A DNA stretch of 64,000 nucleotides. It comes from Parietaria judaica (lineage: Eukaryota > Streptophyta > Magnoliopsida > Rosales > Urticaceae). Numbering within the stretch: position 1 is the stretch's first letter; the number at the start of each line of letters is the position of its first letter. Made by a program: the position numbers and the translations under genes. Where the stretch lies: positions 23,340,001 to 23,404,000 of the forward strand of contig OX940869.1 of assembly GCA_954871525.1 (NCBI GenBank). Direction: 5' to 3'. The notes under the pieces are model-generated. The model made no database searches, was not told the DNA's origin, and saw only the letters and a program-made list of their open reading frames with translations. This document shows positions 60,302 to 64,000 of this stretch, in pieces.

Positions 60302-62109
60302 TTTAAGGATAAATAATTACGTAATTTAATTTAACGGTTTAAAGAACGAATTATTTGATGAATAAAATTAATTATTTAAAATTGAAATTTCTAATTTCAA
60401 GATATTTAAATATTAATTTAAAATAAGAAAATTACCCGACCCAAAAATCCGGACCGGGTAATGTGGCCGGGCTGCATAGTGCAGCCTGGCCCGTGGTGGG
60501 CGCGAACAGGGGCTGTCAAAACAGCCCCAGGGAATTGGCCCAGCGAGCCCACGGACAAGGCCCATGGGCAGGCCCACGCCAGGGCCCCTCGGTCAGCGCT
60601 GGCGCGCGGGGTGCGAGGCTCGCTGCCTAGCAGCGAGATGGGCCTGCAAGCCCAACCCGAGGCACGCTGCTGCCTGGCCCTTCCCGTGGACTGGGCGTGC
60701 CCAATCTGCGGGCACGTGGGCCCGGGCTTAAACCCGGAAGGCCCGCGTGCAATTTTTTTTAAAAAAATAGGGCCGGATTTTTATCCGACCCGGATACCCG
60801 TGGATTAAATAAATTTGAATATTAATTATTAATGAAATTAATAGTTATGAATTATAATTAATTAATTTAAATTAAAATATGGATGTTATTTCTGGATAAA
60901 TAACATTGTCTTATTTTAATAACTCATTAAATTAAATATGGATGTTATTTAATGATTAAATAACATTGTCTTATTTAAAGATTAAAATATGGATGATAAT
61001 TCCTTGAGAATAAAATCATTGTCTTATTTTAATATTTTCATAAATAAATATTAATGGGCATGGAAATGATTAATTATAATTCTTAGAGAATAAGTATCAT
61101 TAACATAAAATTATAAATATTCATCATAGATATAATTTGTCATAACCCTTAAACATAGTGTCTATGTTTGGATCATTATTAATATGTCGATATAGGATAG
61201 ATATAAATACTAAAGAGTAAATGTAAAAATGTTTATTATTAGTTGGAAAAATTTCAACCGTACAATCTTGTCTAAGGAAGAGGGAATCAAAAGTAGGGCC
61301 GGTTCACCATCCACTTCTGGGTGACCGGTTAGGACCCATCCCATCTACCTGGAGAGCGTACGGATTAATCTATCACTACCGACAAAATAATAAACATAAA
61401 TCTTAGGCTTATTTAAGATTAAGTAACGTAATAAATAAAGCCAAAATATAAACTTTTAATGAGTCATTAATAGATAGTTTATATTAAGTTTTTATAACTT
61501 AGAAATTAAAAACGTTATTTTCTAAAACAATGGCAAGTATAGGATAAAACAAAGGTCTCCATTATTACTGTCATAAGGTCTGCTTACCACACCGCCTCGA
61601 GTCACCCTAGTGTGTCCATTCCCCAAGGAAGGTGTGTTTTTGGAAGGTTTTACACCGTGATAGTTCCAAAAGAATATGGGGACGGAGGAATCTTGGAAAT
61701 GGACCGCGAGCCACCCTAGTGTGACCATTCCCTAAGGACGACGTTTCCAAGAGGATCCCGAGAACCGAAAATAATGGTTTAAGCTTGCACAGAAGTTGGT
61801 GCCTCCCAGCCGTCTATGGTGATAGTTAATAATCTTAGGGAACTTTGGTAGTTCTTGTTATGAATATTAATTAAGTTTATGACTAAAACTTAGTTTAACA
61901 AAACTACACGGTTGATACCGCGAGTCACCCTAGAGTGACTATGCCACTAAGGACGGCAACGACGTGTACAGTCGGTTAAATTATCACGAAATAGTTAAAG
62001 GGTTTATTTAACGTTTTTCCCAGAACATGTTTGCATCATGTAACTATTTCGAACAAATCTTTATCCAAAACATTCTACCTATAATAAAGTTTAATAAGTT
62101 TCTTTTTCA
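60302..62109 (+). other. Long leader of Copia element B
   Basis: No supportable gene. It has a GC-rich island at about 60440-60760, a conserved block at about 61278-61381 shared with element A, and three copies of a motif with GAG(T/C)CACCCTAG and (C/T)(C/T)AAGGA near 61598, 61709 and 61922. The island's open frame (60461-60808) looks like chance. Confidence 0.6.
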
Positions 62110-62343
62110 ATGTCAGTTAAAATGTCTAAACCTATAAACATCTCGGATGATGAACAAGAATCCGTCAACTCTGGTCCTCCATCTGAGCTTGAGCTGCCGA
62201 TATTTGAAGATGACACTGCTTGGTTCAAGTCTGATAATGAATACGAATTGGTCAGTTTCTTATTAGACCAGTATCAAAATAAAAGTCAATCCTTCAAAGA
62301 TTCGCTACTCAAAGCTTCAATGGGTGAAATAGAGAGAGACTGA
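62110..62343 (+). pseudogene. Copia gag-like N-terminal frame (element B)
   Basis: Acidic frame beginning MSVKMSKPINISDDEQ, ending at TGA 62341-62343. It matches the start of the frame at 57055 in composition and position. No conserved gag domain remains. Confidence 0.5.
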
Positions 62344-63257
62344 TGAAAAAGGTGAACAAAGTAACGACACTTGTCACTCAAGCAATAGCAAAAGATAACT
62401 AACGAAAGACTGAATCGAAAGCTGAACCTGGGAGAAAAGAAAGCAAGGTTGGTTTGTCTGCAATGTGTTTCCAGTGTGGAACAAGGAAAACAGTGCCAGG
62501 TCAGCTACGATGCAACCTGCACATCAGTTCACCAAAGGGTAAAACCTTTTCTGAATACTACATTAGATTTTTATTGAAGATATTACTTCTCAAATCCATA
62601 GATTAAAATTCTAAACATTGCAAACGTTTTTTCATTACATAAGTGGATTCTGCTAAAGAGAAAAACGAAAATGGAGCTTTATGCATTGAAAGCTGGCTCA
62701 AACCAAGAGCAAACGGGCATACTATGTGCCGAGAACATCTGAGGGCTTGGAGAGGAGGCAGCGGAAGCTCTGTCAATGGGAGCTCAGCAGAGAACGATAG
62801 CGGCTAGTATTCGAGTGTCTCGAAGAAGGAAGCCTGCTTTAAGTTTACATTCGATTTAAGTTTATTGTTATCATTGATTTTTGCATTGTTAAGACCTCGA
62901 TTTATTTTGGGATATATTTATTTGCATGGAATAATTCTTTATTAATTAAAGTCTTATCTATTTGAATTATTTTGCAATATCCAGATAAATACAGTGACAT
63001 GTTACTATTAACCTATAGTCTCTAGGTGCTCTAATTGATTTATATAAATCAAATGTCATTTTTAATCATGATGGTTAATAGAGAATGAAATTAGAGATAA
63101 TTTTTCACATAAAGGATTTTGTGACAAAGTCACAGCACTGCCAACAGTGTCTGTTGTCAGAAAGAGTACGGAAACCACAGTCCCAAATCAGAACCAAGGG
63201 GTACTCAGACATAGTGATAGGTTCAAAAGACCGGTTTAACACTACGAGCACACCCAA
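62344..63257 (+). other. Decayed Copia internal region
   Basis: The remaining gag, protease and integrase are not recognisable as continuous frames. Traces include a Cys-containing segment near 62460-62540 and a basic linker near 63130-63240 like the sequence that precedes Copia RT. Confidence 0.5.
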
Positions 63258-64000
63258 TTGGAATTTCACCTAGCTGTTACAAACACTAGCGTTGAAGATC
63301 CCATAGGCTACAAGCAAGCTATGATTGATCCTGATAAGGGAGAATGGCAGGAAGCCATGAACCAAGAAATAGAATCAATGGATTCTAACGAAGTCTGGGA
63401 ACTTATAGACTTACCGGATGGCTTCAAAACCATTGGCTGTAAGTGGGTATACAAGAGAAAGAGAGGAGTGGACGGGAAGGTTGAAACCTTCAAGGCTAGA
63501 CTTGTGGCTAAGGGTTTTACCCAGATTCTCATGGCCATAGCCTATAGTCTCAATTACGAGATTTGGAAGATGGGCGTCAAAACCGCCTTCCTGAACGGGT
63601 ATATTGACGAAAACATCTATATGGACTAACCAGAAGGGTTCGTGCAAAAGGGTTAAGAAGGGAAGGTTTGCATATTACTCAAATCCATTTATGGATTAAA
63701 GCAAGATTCTAGATCCTAGAATCTAAGGTTTAATGAGAACATCAAGACCTATGGATTCATACAGAACATCGCTGAGGCCTACATTTACAAACTCAATGAT
63801 GATACCGTGGAGATATTTCTTGTTCTATACATCGACGATATTCTTCTAATTGGAAATAGTGTGAAGAGGCTATCGGACATGAAAGCGTGGCTATTTACGC
63901 AATTCCAAATGAAAGAAATGGGAGAATCCAGTTATGTTCTTGGGAACCGTATCTTTAGGGATCGCAACAACAGGCTTCTAGCTTTATCACAAGCAGTCTA
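63258..64000 (+). pseudogene. Copia reverse transcriptase remnant (element B), runs off the window
   Basis: RVT_2-type RT has EWQEAMNQEIESM, NEVWELIDLP, CKWVYKRKRG, KARLVAKGFTQ, then (after a missing stretch) VKTAFLNGYIDENIYMD, SIYGLKQ and the catalytic LYIDDILLIGN (about 63825-63855). About two dozen residues expected between GFTQ and LMAIAY are absent, and stops occur at about 63627 and 63653. It continues to the window end. Confidence 0.85.

Larger units (their letters stand above)
57553..64000 (+). mobile_element. Copia element B (long LTR), continues past the window
   Basis: LTR 57553-60282, PBS about 60286, leader, gag-like start (62110), then a large gap in coding content and RT (63258-64000). 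It is inserted in or next to element A. Its LTR is the same family as the solo LTR at 26597-29314. The 3' LTR is outside the window. Confidence 0.85.

Overview
This window is repeat-dominated intergenic DNA from a plant nuclear genome, almost certainly a eudicot. It holds one small non-transposon gene (a DUF674-family gene), plant LTR-retrotransposon lineages (Tat and Athila gypsy, two Copia types, a chromovirus-like LTR), a CACTA/En-Spm DNA transposon and plant-type GT-AG introns. No rRNA, CRISPR array or bacterial operon is visible. Species cannot be fixed from the sequence.

Layout. 1-4996: AT-rich DNA with an orphan CACTA terminus (746) and a Helitron-like hairpin (2482-2511). 4997-19685: a solo LTR (TSD TATTA) into which a complete 12.7-kb Tat-lineage gypsy element (5219-17930, TSD CTATT, 702-bp LTRs identical by eye) has inserted. 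19686-23385: AT-rich intergenic DNA. 23386-24989: two-exon DUF674 gene whose last exon runs into a MITE-like insert. 25623-30510: truncated short-LTR Copia element (minus), split by a 2.7-kb solo LTR (26597-29314, TSD TCTTA). About 30530-33615: minus-strand fragment of a second Tat element. About 33615-47895: CACTA element lacking its left end. It carries an En/Spm-type accessory gene, a tnp2-type transposase with three in-frame stops, a four-exon putative plant transposon protein gene, two BED-finger-like fragments, arrays of GCCGCGGC-type motifs, and a 2.2-kb solo LTR inserted in it (45125-47345, TSD CGTGT). 47896-52685: an Athila-type gypsy derivative that lost RT, RNase H and most of integrase. 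52686-57552 and 57553-64000: two related long-LTR Copia elements with long structured leaders; the second runs off the window.

Most interesting is the Tat element. Its gag-pro-pol frame keeps one register for about 5.9 kb but has six in-frame stops. One of them, exactly at the gag-pro/pol boundary, sits in a CAA-TAG-CAA-TTA context, the leaky-stop context known from tobamovirus-type readthrough. On the opposite strand the same element carries an intact three-exon gene of about 1115 codons with its own TATA box, phase-compatible introns and no stop. Intact antisense gene, decayed polyprotein and identical LTRs together suggest a recently moved copy mobilised in trans. All functional statements are inferences from sequence; no search or alignment was run.
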